64,000 bases of DNA from Paragonimus westermani (GCA_008508345.1 QNGE01000775.1:42999-106998), one strand, 5' to 3'; positions 50,901 through 58,785 are shown, counted from the first letter of the stretch. Translations and numbers: made by a program. The notes: generated from the sequence alone by a model not told the origin.

Positions 50901-53900
50901 GTCGCGACCAATCAGGACGCAGCTTGAACCTTGGCACGAGTGTGGGGCACACAGGCGGCCTTGACGCGTGTACAACAGAATCGGATCACCTTCAGCCGCT
51001 TTAATGAAGTTTATTCGGATGCGCTGCATCGAATTCGGAATCAGCAGTAACGCTCTCAGGTTGGCTGCCACCTGATATAACACGTTACCTAGAAGATGTA
51101 TACTCATCTAGTTTTCATCCTCCTAAAGACTGCAGCACATCAAAAAATACTGTGCAAAAATACTGTGCACAGGTACCTTGATAAAACCAAAACATGTAGT
51201 AGTGTCGCTCACTGTTCTTCATTCCTTAGCCATTCCCACTTTAGTATGCAGTACTTTATGCTGAAGTCACAGGAAGAGATACTCCCGGCCGTCTGCTACT
51301 GTTGGTAACTTCTACTAACTCAAACACGTCAGCAACTCACGCGAATGTGCATGTTAAGAGATGATGCTATCGCCACGCCAGTTCGAAAAGTTCATGTAAG
51401 AGATGCTAAGCTGAGAGCAATATCGTCCAACTTCACGGTTTGCTCTACTGGTGAACATTGAACATACAATGAGTAACTGCCTCCGATGATCAGCCCGCTG
51501 GAGGACATAATTTTCTAGTTCCCCTCCGATTTGGACCTGGTAACAATCAACAACCTGATTCAGAATAAAGTCTAGGTCAAGGTCCTCAAGGTTATGGAGA
51601 AAGCGGATTCATGTAACAAATTTCACCAAGTTACTGTGGACTAGGAGAATAGGCTCCACGAGAAGACGATCAACGAACTGTGATTTACCGATTGACAGTA
51701 CTTCCATACTTATGAACAGGATCTGTAGAATGATTTAACTGTTTAACCCACAGGCACGGGGCACACAGTCGTACCTAACAACAGTGATGGACAGCGTCTG
51801 TAAAGGATCAAACCCACTTTGGTGAGACCTAGCAATAGTATGGTAGCATAAACAGTATGTGGCAACTGGTTGAAAACGGCTGAAAATATGAGACCGACTT
51901 CGTAGTTGTTGTCATTCTTTAGGCAGGCTGCAGTTAGAATATGATAACCAATTTGCAATTCATTTTTTTCCGTGTACTAACACGAACCCCAAATCACTTA
52001 AGATCTCAGGATAAACTGAGCTGCTGAATATTCCCTGCAGATGTTATTAACATCCGCACTGATCTAAGTACTCCATTGTTTCCGGAACACATGGCAAAAA
52101 TTGGTTGCGAATGAGTTGCTAATCTCTAGGCCAAGTGGAATTTCTTAGTCGCGAGACTAATAAGTCTTAAGGTCATACACACCCCTTTGTACACTGAAAA
52201 AATGAACCAAACGATGTCACAGATTACAGGATGTAAGAGTAGAAACCGAAAAACAACACTTATGACGGGCAAAAAAGACATTTACGGAAACGTTCTTTAC
52301 AATATAATCGGGGTTTTTCAGGTTTAATTGTGATAGGGCCAGTGGAAGCAACATGGGATATTAAATCACATGAAATTGTCGAACAGGAAAAACGAGGAGG
52401 ATGTTACCCCAACAGATATGAAAAGATTGAGCGTCATTCGTATCTGGTTGCAAACTTCGCACTCACCTAAACCGTTCAGTCAACCCCTCCGGAAAATAGG
52501 CATCACGTTCGATTTTCGGTTGAGTCGATGCTACTGAGAAAGTCGGTCGAGGTTCAAACCTCGGCTGTGACAAGGAAACGTACTACCGACGGACCCTGAC
52601 AAGAGCGTAACTAGAGCATAGTGCTTCTTTCTGAAAACGGTTGGCTGTGTCCTCTATACAAGTGTCCGAGATGCACACAAAGGTGATCGATGTCCAAAAT
52701 AGAACAACCAAATCCCCCTAGTACTTACTAACGGCTATGATTAGCCTCAATCAAATACCAGCTTACATTCCAGCATCGTTTTTATGACAGGGTTCATCTG
52801 AGATCGCCCAGGTAAACTTCAAAACAAACAATTTTTCAGGGGTGCACCTGTAATAACATCTTTCTAAAGGCTGGGAACTGAACTCCACCATCTGTGGTTA
52901 TCGGGAGAGTATGTTGAACACAATTATAAATTGAGCAGGCATGAAGAATCGCAACAACTAAAAGTTCATATAAAATCATTTGTGAGAACGCTTATTAAAT
53001 TTCAAAATTGCAGTGTTCAAAAATATGTTAGCCAACAAAAACAAAGCGATGAAGGACAACGGAAATCGCTACCTAACTCACCTTTGCAAACTGTGTGAAT
53101 TCCAGGTGAAGTATCGACATTTGACTCAAACATTGATCGAGCTGATGGGGTGACGCTAGATGTGAAACCAAACGTAAGCAAACCTCTTCTCCGATTTCAA
53201 TTAAACTCAGAGCGTGACTAACCAACCCAGAGCGTGCCTCAATTTGGCGAGACCGACTGATCACCCACGAGGTCAACTGTTTAACATACGCAATTACACC
53301 ACTGTCTGTCGATCCGTCTTCGCCCATCATCAGTTCAGTACTGGAAAAGGATGCCGGTAGAAGTGAGGAGTACAATCGATCTACCGCCTCGGACTCAAGC
53401 TCCGGTTGACATACAAGGTTTGGCTCATTGGCGACGGGAAAGTCTGCCACAAGCAATGCCTCAGCGTACAAAATGGGATTGACAGTTTCACAAAGACTAG
53501 ATAAAATGGCCAATCGATGCCGGCCGAGTGTTATAGGTAACCGGCTGATTAGAATCTTCACAGCTAAAAAACGACCAGCATGTGCATAACCCAATGCAAC
53601 GTCCAAAATCGAGTGCTGTCGAAACGCTTCTAACATTTCTTTGAGATCCCTTAAAAAGTAATGACGGTCCAGTGGATCCGATACAGAATCAGCTGGCGTA
53701 TCCGACTGAATTTCCATGGAAAGAATTTCACCGAGGCAATCCAAGTGAAATAGTCGGCGTACTAATCGGATCCGCAAAGGCTCCTGTAAGGAGGCATTTG
53801 ACAAATCCACCAACCTGGTCATGCCATGTTCCAAGAGATTACGCATAGCATTGAGAAAAATACGGCCGGTTAGCGTGAACTGTGTAGAATCCGCACACGA

Positions 53901-55977
53901 AGGCAGAAAAGATAGACATTGCTTCAGCACCCAAACAGGACGATGTCGTATCAAGGCCAGCGTAGAATCGATCAAATTTCTAAACTCAGAAAGACTCGAT
54001 GGACGGCTGCTTAGATCTAGCCATTGTTGTTGGTACACCCACTCCACATCATGGTGGTGTCGGCTTGCCAGTTCGATTGCGTCCTGATAACACCCCTTCA
54101 GAATGAGATGGTTGTATAATTCAGAAGGTGTAGTAGCCGCCAAACGAACAGCGCGAATAATGTGACGTTTCGTGTCTGATCTTTCACCATAAAGTACCGA
54201 CTTCCACAAAACATCCGTACTAGCTTTTTGGTCCAACAATAACACAGAGCCCGAAAGAGTGCTTGATTCACTAGAATCTGCATAAGCGAATGAAGCATAA
54301 GGTGATAAATTCAATTCATGCACCTGTCTTTCATCTAGTGTTAATTTATCAACCTCAGAGTTTCTGAAATGTAGGATGCACAGTTCTCCACTCTGTCTCA
54401 GCATAACTAACTGAACCGAGTCGTCCGATATGATCGGAGAATCGGGAGATCCAGTACTGTCACGTACACAAGGCACTCGCCACCATGTCAAACGGAATGG
54501 TTGAGAAGGATCACGAGACACAACAGATTCGACAGGTGGAGTGGGACAACAACCGATCACGATGAACAGAGGGCTTAAATGAGGCAAAGACCACACGGAA
54601 CAAGTGCCAGAACACTGGAGGACTGCTACGACTGAAATATCTTTCGCTTTGTGAGTCTGCAAAAATGATACACCGTCCATTTCGGACGGCACAGCTTGGT
54701 GAATGTGACGCAACGCAGACGTAAGCCATTGTACCAGCACACCTTTACCATATCGCAGTTTAGACAAAACACCGCCATCGGTCAACGGATAAGCTGGACA
54801 CTTTGCAATTGGTACAAGTTCCAGATAGGGAGCACCAGTTTCCACTCGAAAACAATATAAGCCTAAACTTTTATGTAGGCTGGATGGACGCACTGGGCGT
54901 GATGATAGAATACTCAGCACCAGTGTCTTTGAGTCGGAGTCGTAAGCCGCCGCAGTCATAGGAGACGGATGACCATTCTCAGGAATAATCTGCTCACAGT
55001 AGAGCCGAGTCATCAATCGTGCAGGAAATCGAATAGTCTGCCAATCCAAATACCAGAAGTCTATGTGACCATTGAAGTGGCAGACAAACATGTGATTCCT
55101 GTCCAAAAAGGCGATATGTACTATTGGGCACAGTGAAGCCCTGTGATCAGAGTTCGATAACACAACTGGAGGGGAAATAAAAATGCTGATTTGCCCTTCA
55201 TTTTGCTTTTCACTTTCCACTGCCATCAAGTCAATAACTTCAACTGAACCGTTGCTGTAACCTATCGCAATGAGACGCGATAAATCATCTCCAGATCTGT
55301 ATAGCGGACTGTAGGCCACATGACGCCACTGCGGCCAAGGGTCTGTGTAACGAAGGAACCAGCGACTAGATCGACGAACCGGAGACTTGGTTACTAGTGA
55401 CGATGATAACACTTTGAAAGTTGGTTTCAAATTGTCTTCATTCATCAGTTCTGCTATCAGGACGTCGTCTTCCTTAGCGGGCACACCCTCAGTTGATAAT
55501 AGGACATGGTCGGACTTGTTTACAAGATCAATGACTTCGACATTTTCGGTCGTCACTAAGCATATAACTCGATGATTGGCATGATTCGAAGTCAGGTAGC
55601 CCACCTGCCATGGACAACCTTTGTTATGTGCTACTGAATAGGCGACGAGAGGTGCAGAGGGTGGACACCAATTGTCAATCGCAACCCGAAGATACTGCCA
55701 ACAAGAGTAGAGGAAGTTGTACGCACTGTGTGCATAGTACGGCAGAGCGGTGCGCTGAGAAGAGTTGAGTTCTGAATCGATACGAGCAGCAGTTCGACGA
55801 CGGACGATCCGTGAGGTGACGGAATAACACCGTACGAGGCAAGTGGCTACGTCGTAATCGTCCAATAAATCACGGTACACATTCTGATTAACTTCCCATA
55901 GTCCGATTTGTTCGCTGATGCACGGTAAATGTGACCCATCCTCTTTGGATATTCGAGTAGAGGCCAACTTGGAGTCA
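20285..55977 (-). CDS. NBAS: NBAS, large ER-tether subunit (multi-exon, 5' end missing)
   Basis: NBAS is the large subunit of the ER-resident NRZ (NBAS-RINT1-ZW10) tether, which captures COPI vesicles returning from the Golgi; human and worm homologues are also linked to nonsense-mediated decay. The spliced minus-strand model (exons listed separately) encodes about 2,970 residues, longer than human NBAS (about 2,370). Family signatures appear in the expected order: PWPQWRHVAYS and GSVEVIDLM in the N-terminal propeller; TTPSELY, WVYQQQW and HRLAILS where the propeller passes into the helical part; SLCLEDRID and MHAQLLTCLESG in the Sec39-like region; LPVES and VLYPSIED; and LQLLREADLWIEA at the C-terminus. 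Intron phases agree from exon to exon, apart from one frame break at 50930-50952. Two exons are very large (2.9 and 2.7 kb). No ATG opens the first exon, so a 5' exon is missing. The family call is strong; small exons and some boundaries are less certain. Confidence 0.92.
23618..23715 (-). CDS. NBAS: NBAS exon K (small, inside a long intron)
   Basis: The acceptor TTGTTTTTCAATCTAG|GT is one of the best in the gene, and its phase 1 matches the donor of exon J. The peptide YDSIRLLSNVLWHVES continues the human alignment directly (AEFQHLVLLLQAWPP). The donor is unclear: AGA|GTCAAT (exon end 23618), AAT|GTGATT and TTC|GTTAGC are all phase 0. A phase-0 exit fits acceptors at 20926 or 20947 in the last exon. 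If exon K is skipped, an acceptor at 20973 joins exon J to the last exon in frame. Confidence 0.6.
26666..26682. repeat. (AG)n microsatellite
   Basis: About eight AG units in the NBAS exon J-K intron. Confidence 0.95.
27598..27705 (-). repeat. Decayed copy of the tRNA-like repeat head
   Basis: Minus-strand sequence similar to the palindrome arms: TTGTGAAAATCTGGACTTCGGC matches their CTGTGAAAAGTCAGGGCTTCGGC, and the match continues through degenerate T-arm and D-arm segments (CGCGACAAGATCTTAGCCAGC..). A- and B-box bases are partly lost. It shows that the element is dispersed in this genome. It lies in the intron between NBAS exons J and K. Confidence 0.5.
28037..28078 (+). repeat. Short repeat shared with 58278-58319
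   Basis: CTTTACAAACAAACGCCCGA GCTTTAAGTGAAAGTAA differs at only about five positions from 58278-58319 (CCTTACAAACAAACTGCCGA..). The second copy lies just beyond the degenerate reverse transcriptase at 58376, so this may be debris of the same non-LTR family. Confidence 0.45.
28568..28585. repeat. (TA)n microsatellite
   Basis: Nine uninterrupted TA units in the NBAS exon J-K intron. Confidence 0.95.
28831..29428 (-). CDS. NBAS: NBAS exon J
   Basis: The acceptor GGTTATTTTTTCAG|GAC is strong and the donor GCTG|GTAAGT is consensus; phase 0 to 1. It encodes about 199 residues that are helical and leucine-rich. The end, FIQTVIELIELLF, lines up with human NRYCLFMELLE, and the match continues in exon K. 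The middle (WPQAEQVVPTFATISSHLV, YGYQLWGKLKP) lies in the C-terminal third of NBAS. Confidence 0.87.
29429..33374 (-). other. NBAS introns H-I and I-J
   Basis: Two introns of about 1.9 and 1.6 kb around exon I (31059-31452). Apart from short chance frames I see no further exon, and the protein alignment runs through both junctions without an obvious gap. Confidence 0.6.
31059..31452 (-). CDS. NBAS: NBAS exon I
   Basis: The acceptor ATTTTCGCTTCAG|G completes the split glutamine codon of exon H (CA+G). TSERLDTLRHVCMYL corresponds to human TLNHLEKSLAHLETL, and FYAAFLVLDPDEPELIVDL to LYDLSRSEKEKLHDEAVAI. Two in-frame donors lie 12 nt apart: CAA|GTGAGT (chosen, exon end 31059) and AAC|GTAAGC (exon end 31071). 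The second would omit the four residues VSCQ. Both leave phase 0 and both look usable. Confidence 0.85.
33375..36077 (-). CDS. NBAS: NBAS exon H (2.7 kb, helical repeat region)
   Basis: The acceptor CGTTTTTTCAG|C and the donor GAACA|GTAAGT give phase 2 to 2. About 900 codons are open. Near the start, FAGCPAERWL and DQQLVDIAKYLQ correspond to the human MATGYPKSWDV and LATRQELMAFAL region. YMYLPVESCVYDIL corresponds to YQHVPVESFAEVLL, and INWCETVLYPSIEDMEKMNLLFNLLS to the segment with MVKYIYPTIGGFDHE. The end (RRWLLTEVIQFLEQ) matches the KAIKTVKHFIEK region. The fold should be a continuous alpha-solenoid. No introns interrupt it, in contrast to the small exons on either side. Confidence 0.9.
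36722..37570 (+). mobile_element. Degenerate non-LTR retrotransposon 5' part with endonuclease fragment
   Basis: From 36722 to about 36920 the sequence is a diverged copy (roughly 70% identical) of 58796-59000. Near 37330-37490 the plus strand reads ISIGAPNMCNLKQRVQQTTLA and then, after a frame change, LGSWKADVCCILETRI followed by a stop. This is the start of an APE-type endonuclease domain as in RTE/SR2-like fluke retrotransposons. TTPTLFTRYW follows around 37507-37536. At least one frameshift and one stop break the frame. It lies in the exon G-H intron, antisense to NBAS. Confidence 0.55.
38929..39210 (+). repeat. Dispersed repeat, copy 2 (in NBAS intron)
   Basis: Second copy of the repeat at the right end of the window, in opposite orientation. 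Both copies start at or near TACTGAG. It sits in the intron between NBAS exons G and H, antisense to the gene. No coding potential was seen. Confidence 0.65.
40672..40790 (-). repeat. Dispersed repeat with CCTGATGATAAATAAC motif, copy 2
   Basis: Diverged copy of 16204-16310: ACGTTATGTGTATGACCTG ATGATAAATAACCC and TGTTCGCTACATCG on the minus strand. It lies in the NBAS exon G-H intron on the NBAS strand. Confidence 0.5.
42750..43244 (-). CDS. Unassigned 164-codon open frame next to hammerhead-like repeat
   Basis: An open frame on the NBAS strand within the exon G-H intron begins inside the hammerhead-like core and runs for 164 codons. The middle (VAVAPDGERMVHGQ, CRCHLNLEPDGCYSH) looks protein-like, with clustered Cys/His. 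The C-terminal third becomes hydrophobic (VVLLYFVYLLSGVLF). I do not recognise the protein. It cannot be an NBAS exon on similarity. The likeliest explanation is a remnant of the mobile element that supplied the hammerhead-like motif; it may equally be chance. Confidence 0.3.
   Translation of the reverse strand: MMSSRLVMKRLQPKCQARRTYQYQNHQPELQTTPSLFPTIREKYFQPISSVIDKQIGNNSTFRASCNTLHFNHLGWLSSGVLFRVAVAPDGERMVHGQHNCRCHLNLEPDGCYSHTVSAGRVIMDISAFKLCCYAFFVYVPTHLYVVLLYFVYLLSGVLFKLQD
43175..43303. repeat. 51-bp inverted repeat with 27-nt loop inside NBAS intron
   Basis: The arms 43175-43225 and 43253-43303 pair with a single mismatch. The loop, 43226-43252, holds part of a hammerhead-like core. The structure starts about 40 nt inside the intron that follows exon G, so it would fold in the nascent NBAS transcript near the 5' splice site. 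No similar arm pair was seen elsewhere in the window. Confidence 0.9.
43210..43252 (-). ncRNA. Hammerhead-ribozyme-like core
   Basis: Read on the minus strand, CTGATGA (43247-43241) is followed by a stem-loop GTCATC-TCGCTT-GGTGAT and then GAAAC (43221-43217), the fixed order of a hammerhead core around helix II. It is followed by GTT and TGCA; GTT fits the NUH cleavage triplet, and TGCA can pair with the TGCA just before CTGATGA as a short helix I. Helix III would be minimal, as in hammerheads reported in Penelope-like retroelements. On the opposite strand the foldback has CTGATGA running straight into AACGTTTGCA, so that copy lacks helix II. Activity is not shown by sequence. Confidence 0.5.
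43345..43834 (-). CDS. NBAS: NBAS exon G
   Basis: The acceptor CACGTTGTAG|AT and the donor ATAAA|GTAAGT give phase 1 to 2, matching exons E and H. It encodes about 163 residues that are strongly helical and leucine/serine-rich (for example TYDLQSCSQ, LAHWIAFITSLARKQ). Placement and phase make it part of NBAS, but the segment has little recognisable similarity to the human protein. It accounts for much of the extra length of this homologue. The human match resumes a few residues into the next exon. Confidence 0.8.
44509..44560. repeat. Imperfect (AT)n microsatellite
   Basis: AT/TA tract interrupted by GAT and CAT units, in the NBAS exon E-G intron. The tract can form alternative hairpins. Confidence 0.95.
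45105..45155 (-). CDS. Possible 51-nt NBAS microexon
   Basis: A 17-codon segment (QVKEDGSVFGDDLDYR) lies between a plausible acceptor (GTTGCCCGCAG) and a donor (CGGC|GTGAGG). It is phase 1 at both ends, exactly as required by exons E and G, so including it keeps the frame. The open frame continues past the donor for another 50-60 codons (to 44911) and looks unusually protein-like. No family similarity could be seen. It could be an alternatively used NBAS exon, part of a nested gene, or chance. Confidence 0.35.
47620..48103 (-). CDS. NBAS: NBAS exon E
   Basis: The acceptor TTTTTTGTCTTTAG|ATT is excellent and the donor CTAG|GTGAGG is good; phase runs 0 to 1. About 161 codons are open. YMSLCLEDRIDIM corresponds to human VRLCPDRISLI, LLIYILRVGSN to LAELLRVAGEN, and HHGFEMHAQLLTCLESG to YKAASMHCQELMATG. 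This is the core of the Sec39-like helical region. The first 25 residues, rich in basic and serine residues, have no obvious human counterpart and look like a lineage-specific insertion. Confidence 0.85.
49405..49586 (-). CDS. NBAS: NBAS exon D
   Basis: The peptide has LTMSCQKLQLVYL, then RLDYQLLVLLHSFQQFKM. These match in order the human segments with LTDSCMDLARCC and ELDLIQAVGCLEEFGV. The proposed acceptor CTCTTGAAG|AA is phase 1 and agrees with the donor of exon C; it is a weak site. A stronger-looking CAG at 49558-49560 is phase 0 and would drop about ten conserved residues. The donor GTG|GTAATT is phase 0, matching exon E. Identity is fairly secure; both boundaries are provisional. Confidence 0.6.
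50796..50929 (-). CDS. NBAS: NBAS exon C, second part (after frame break)
   Basis: This continues NBAS similarity in a shifted frame: FKLRPDWSRLQ and then CTSTESLVLS, comparable with SESHWRTLLQ and EIFTESLLC in human NBAS. The proposed donor GTTG|GTATTG at 50795 leaves phase 1, as the next exon needs. The frame stays open to a stop at 50755-50757, so the exon could extend a little further. The right-hand boundary depends on how the frame break at 50930-50952 is explained. Confidence 0.5.
50953..51071 (-). CDS. NBAS: NBAS exon C, first part
   Basis: The acceptor GTTATATCAG|GTG is phase 0, matching exon B. The peptide begins VAANLRALLLIPNSMQ and continues through KAAEGDPILLYTRQGR. It resembles the human stretch with DQLEQILSVSELLEKHG and LMVRLTRHTGR. 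The frame must change near 50952 because homology continues downstream in another frame. A 23-nt segment from 50952 down to 50930 begins GT and ends AG, and removing it restores the frame. An assembly indel or a real frameshift would look the same. The minimum intron size of flukes is small, but 23 nt would be extreme. Confidence 0.6.
51818..51976 (-). CDS. NBAS: NBAS exon B (53 codons)
   Basis: The acceptor is TTCGTGTTAG|TAC and the donor ACCAAA|GTGGGT; phase 0 on both sides matches exons A and C. The peptide contains ELQIGYHILTAACLKND and FNQLP, which line up with the human segment reading LMAIALECIYTCERND and LECLP. It sits in the Sec39-like helical region. The exon is easily missed because it is short and lies in a 5-kb gap between larger exons. 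Confidence 0.7.
52530..52580 (+). repeat. Possible tRNA-derived repeat head (related to 5215-5300)
   Basis: GTCGAGGTTCAAACCTCGGC is a perfect 7-bp T-arm-like stem-loop and is followed by TGTGACAAGG as in the 5.2-kb copy. It lies in the NBAS exon A-B intron. Confidence 0.3.
53082..55977 (-). CDS. NBAS: NBAS exon A: N-terminal beta-propeller and start of helical region
   Basis: This 2,896-nt exon starts after a good acceptor (CTACCCTTTCAG) and ends at AAG|GTGAGT. It enters in phase 2 and leaves in phase 0. About 965 codons stay open. The Nbas_N WD-like propeller covers roughly residues 115-560: GCPWQVGY (about 120), DPWPQWRHVAYS (about 212-223) and SVEVIDLM (about 245). The helical part begins near 600 with TTPSELY and WVYQQQW. 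HRLAILSSLCETVNP (about 820) is one of the clearest matches to human NBAS, and ALSLIEIGEE precedes the donor. The longest uninterrupted frame begins with TTG, and the frame stays open upstream to a stop at 56085 without any ATG. Translation therefore starts in an upstream exon contributing two bases of the split codon. Confidence 0.93.
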
Positions 55978-58375
55978 CTGAAAGGGTAGATGTACAGGAT
56001 AACGTCAGGTTGTGAGAAAAAACACGCCTGAGTACGGTTAGCACCAGTGTTGGATACAGAAATGAATAGAAAAATGTGGCAGCTTCACATGCGCATTTCT
56101 CGTGTCTCAAAGCTGGAGAGCCACATTGTTGACCTCAATTCTGACGTCTAACCTCAAACGTATCAAATAAAAAACACAAGGGTCAAACGAACGTTCGAGC
56201 CAGAAACTAGGCAAACTGAAAGTATTCGTCGTATACGACCACAGCTTGTATGAAAACAAGCGTCGTTGAAGTGAACAGAAACAACACTAGGGTCAATCGG
56301 AAACAATAAGGTGATTCAATTCCAAATCTCGAATGAAGCGTAAACAAATTAGCTGGAGCTCAATGTTAATAAGTATATACACGAATATTACTGAATGTTC
56401 AACGCGCAATTCATATCAAGCAGATTTACACAAAACATGTCAGCTAATAAATGAAGACAATAAAATGAGATTATCCAACACACTAGAACATATGGGTAGT
56501 ACACCCCAAAGTCCAGGCTCTACAGCTTGTTCATCCTAGTTGTGAGTCGTTAACAAGTAGATAAGTATCTTCCAATAAATGCATGAAGAAACATATGGGG
56601 GAGACAAAAAGCCAGTGCCCGAATCCGAAGTCGGACCAACACTAATCAAAGACAGGTTGATGAGGCAACGGAATTGCGTGGAAAACCAGCGTTTCAGCCC
56701 CGAATAATTTTAGTCATCCCAGTTAGGTTTGATTGACCAAACGGGAGTTAATTCAATCCTGAGAGCAGGTCCGATAAGCGTTACAGTGTAGCATACAAGC
56801 CGCCGAATACCGGTAGCTGTGGCCAACAGAAGAGCCTCCATTTGAGCAACATTAGTCAGCACAGCCTTCGCATTCAGAGCAGCCCTTCAACTGACCCCTC
56901 CAGAAGGATTTGAGTTTCGTTGTTCGAACAGAATACTCTGAATATTCTTCAATATCAAACAACCAACATAGCAAGTTCTAGTCTTCGCAAACCCCTGTTG
57001 TGGCTAACTTACACACACTAGACTTTCTATTCCGACCAGACAGCATGAGAGTACCCGACGGTTCAGTTGACGTTCCCGAACATCAGCAGGCAAAAAAGAT
57101 CCTGCAATCGCCGGATACTATCCACGAATGAATGTCCCAAAACGTCCCAGTGCGACGGACTTTGATGAGCACATCACGAGGCGTACCTTCGTGAAAGAGG
57201 CGAATATTCTCGACAGAGGTCAATGCTCTCAACTTATCTGACAAACTGTCAGGCTGACGGCCCTGTCCCTCTTCACTGCAATCAGTGGACATTCCCGGAT
57301 TTCCCACTGAAACTTACCCACCAGTAAATCTATTCCACTTCTCTAGTTTTAGGAGGGTTGGAAGTTACGTCATGTTTGTTAAATTATGGGTTAATGCAGC
57401 CAATAACAGTGGTTAGAACGGTCGCCCCAGAAGCACGATGGCTGGAGTCTCAAAACTGGTCGAGACAGAGACATACACTAATGATGGGCTCTACTGACAG
57501 TGAATTTCGAAAACAACTACCTAAATGTGAAGAATTTGGGTGACAAATTGTGAGCATTGTTCAGGTCATAACGAAAAATTACTAATCAGGCGAGTACAAT
57601 CAACGAGAGGACACGCAATCCCAGGATGCATTCAACCTGTAAGTCGTACGAAATGAGGACGGAATGGTTAAAATGAAGAAAGTGAACAATTTTACCGAAC
57701 TGATCCACAATTCTCTCAGTTAGGTTTGAACATACACGCAGCTATTTTTAGTAGTTAGGTCCCTTTTCTTCCACTTCTTTATTCTGCTATCTTCATGTAC
57801 AAGGTTTGTTTTGCACTTCATAGTTGTGTGACATTAATGCATCAGTGAGAACCACTGATGTGTTGTCTATGGTAATGACGATGAGGAGAAGAATGTTGGT
57901 GATGCTAATGAAGCTTTATTATGTTTGGTTTTAAGAAACACACTTTGTGATCAATATCTGACTGTCTGCCGCTTTGACCACGCATTTCGTAGGCTGAAGG
58001 ATTGCCTGTTCGATGTGGTCACTGTCGGTTGACAAGTTAACGTTTTCGGTAGTGCAAAACGTTGATCAAAATAGTAACGATTAACAGGACAAGAGGATGG
58101 AACTCGGAACCATTATCATCACAGACAGCGATACACCACTGATGCTTAACTGCCGCACAACCGCGCAGAGGAAAAAACAAACCCTGTGGAGGAAGAAAGA
58201 AGACAGAAGGGTGTGGGAATGGACCTAACTACCAAAAATAGCTACGCCAACATTGAAACATTTAACATCAAGGGGCATGCACCTTACAAACAAACTGCCG
58301 AGCTATAAGTGAAAGTAAGACGACAACAGAACAGCTCTCTTACGACTTTCACCACCCCCGTGTCGTGAAATTTAT
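55978..58375. other. Region upstream of the first NBAS exon seen
   Basis: It should contain, or lead to, the missing 5' exon and promoter. Donor-like GTAAGT sites on the minus strand occur near 57007-57012 and 57317-57322, but neither follows an ATG in the phase needed. The decayed coding-like stretch at 56640-57310 lies here. A plus-strand 61-codon frame at 57358-57543 is unassigned. Confidence 0.5.
56640..57310 (-). pseudogene. Decayed coding-like stretch, probably mobile-element derived
   Basis: Minus-strand blocks look protein-like but are interrupted: MSTDCSEEGQGRQPDSLSDK (57286 downward) with LTSVENIRLFHEGTPRDVL, then, after stops, LNAKAVLTNVAQMEALLLAT and LRIELTPVWSIKPNWDD (about 56880-56715), then WFSTQFRCLINLSLISV. 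I do not recognise the family. The broken frames and repeat-rich surroundings suggest an old element. Use of the first block as the missing NBAS first exon was tested and did not fit: its best donor (GAAG|GTACGC) is phase 1, and exon A needs phase 2. Confidence 0.4.
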
Positions 58376-58745
58376 TCACTTAACAGAAAACAACACCTTA
58401 TCGTCGACATAATCAGGATCAGTCGGTATTTCACCAACTAGGAGGTCCACACCGGCATCCTGTAAGTGCCGCAGACGATCCTCTATTATTACGTCTAAGA
58501 CTAAATTGAACAAAAATGGTGAGTGGACAGCCTTGACGTACACCACTCCTGGTGCTGAAACCGTCAGACAGTTCACCACAAACCCCAACCTGAGCTGAAG
58601 TATGGAAATCTGTTGTGGGGCCTAGGGCCAGCTGGCCACGCCAGGCAATGAAATTTTCTGTTAATTCGTTTTGGGATCTAAGTATAGTGCGTACCAAAAC
58701 ATATCGATTTAGCCATAGTTGACTGCTGTGATGTGTCTTCGGCAA
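58376..58745 (-). mobile_element. Degenerate non-LTR reverse transcriptase fragment
   Basis: The minus strand carries reverse transcriptase signatures: GELSDGFSTRSGVRQGCPL, then, after a frame change, FLFNLVLDVIIEDRLRHLQ, and DPDYVDDKVLF, in which YVDD replaces the catalytic YADD. A stop follows the active-site block. The motif set is that of RTE/SR2- or CR1-type elements. It is a short internal piece with neither end preserved, and too broken to encode an enzyme. Confidence 0.75.
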
Positions 58746-58785
58746 GTGAATTAAAACGTCTCAAGCTCAATTCAATCGTGCGGCC

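Larger units (their letters stand above)
48104..53081 (-). other. NBAS introns A-B, B-C, C-D and D-E
   Basis: Four introns of about 0.7-1.3 kb around exons B, C and D. A gap of roughly 50 residues relative to human NBAS between exons C and D may hide another small exon, or may reflect loss. A minus-strand 116-codon frame at 48173-48523 has no acceptor and no NBAS similarity. Confidence 0.5.

Noticed and set aside
55965..55967. TTG codon at the head of the longest NBAS frame as a translation start
   Set aside because: The frame stays open upstream past a strong acceptor, and eukaryotic NBAS is expected to start at an ATG; TTG is simply the first permissive codon.
57083..57307. Protein-like minus-strand frame as the missing NBAS first exon
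   Set aside because: Its best donor leaves phase 1, but exon A requires phase 2, and the peptide does not resemble the NBAS N-terminus. It is better explained with the decayed stretch around it.
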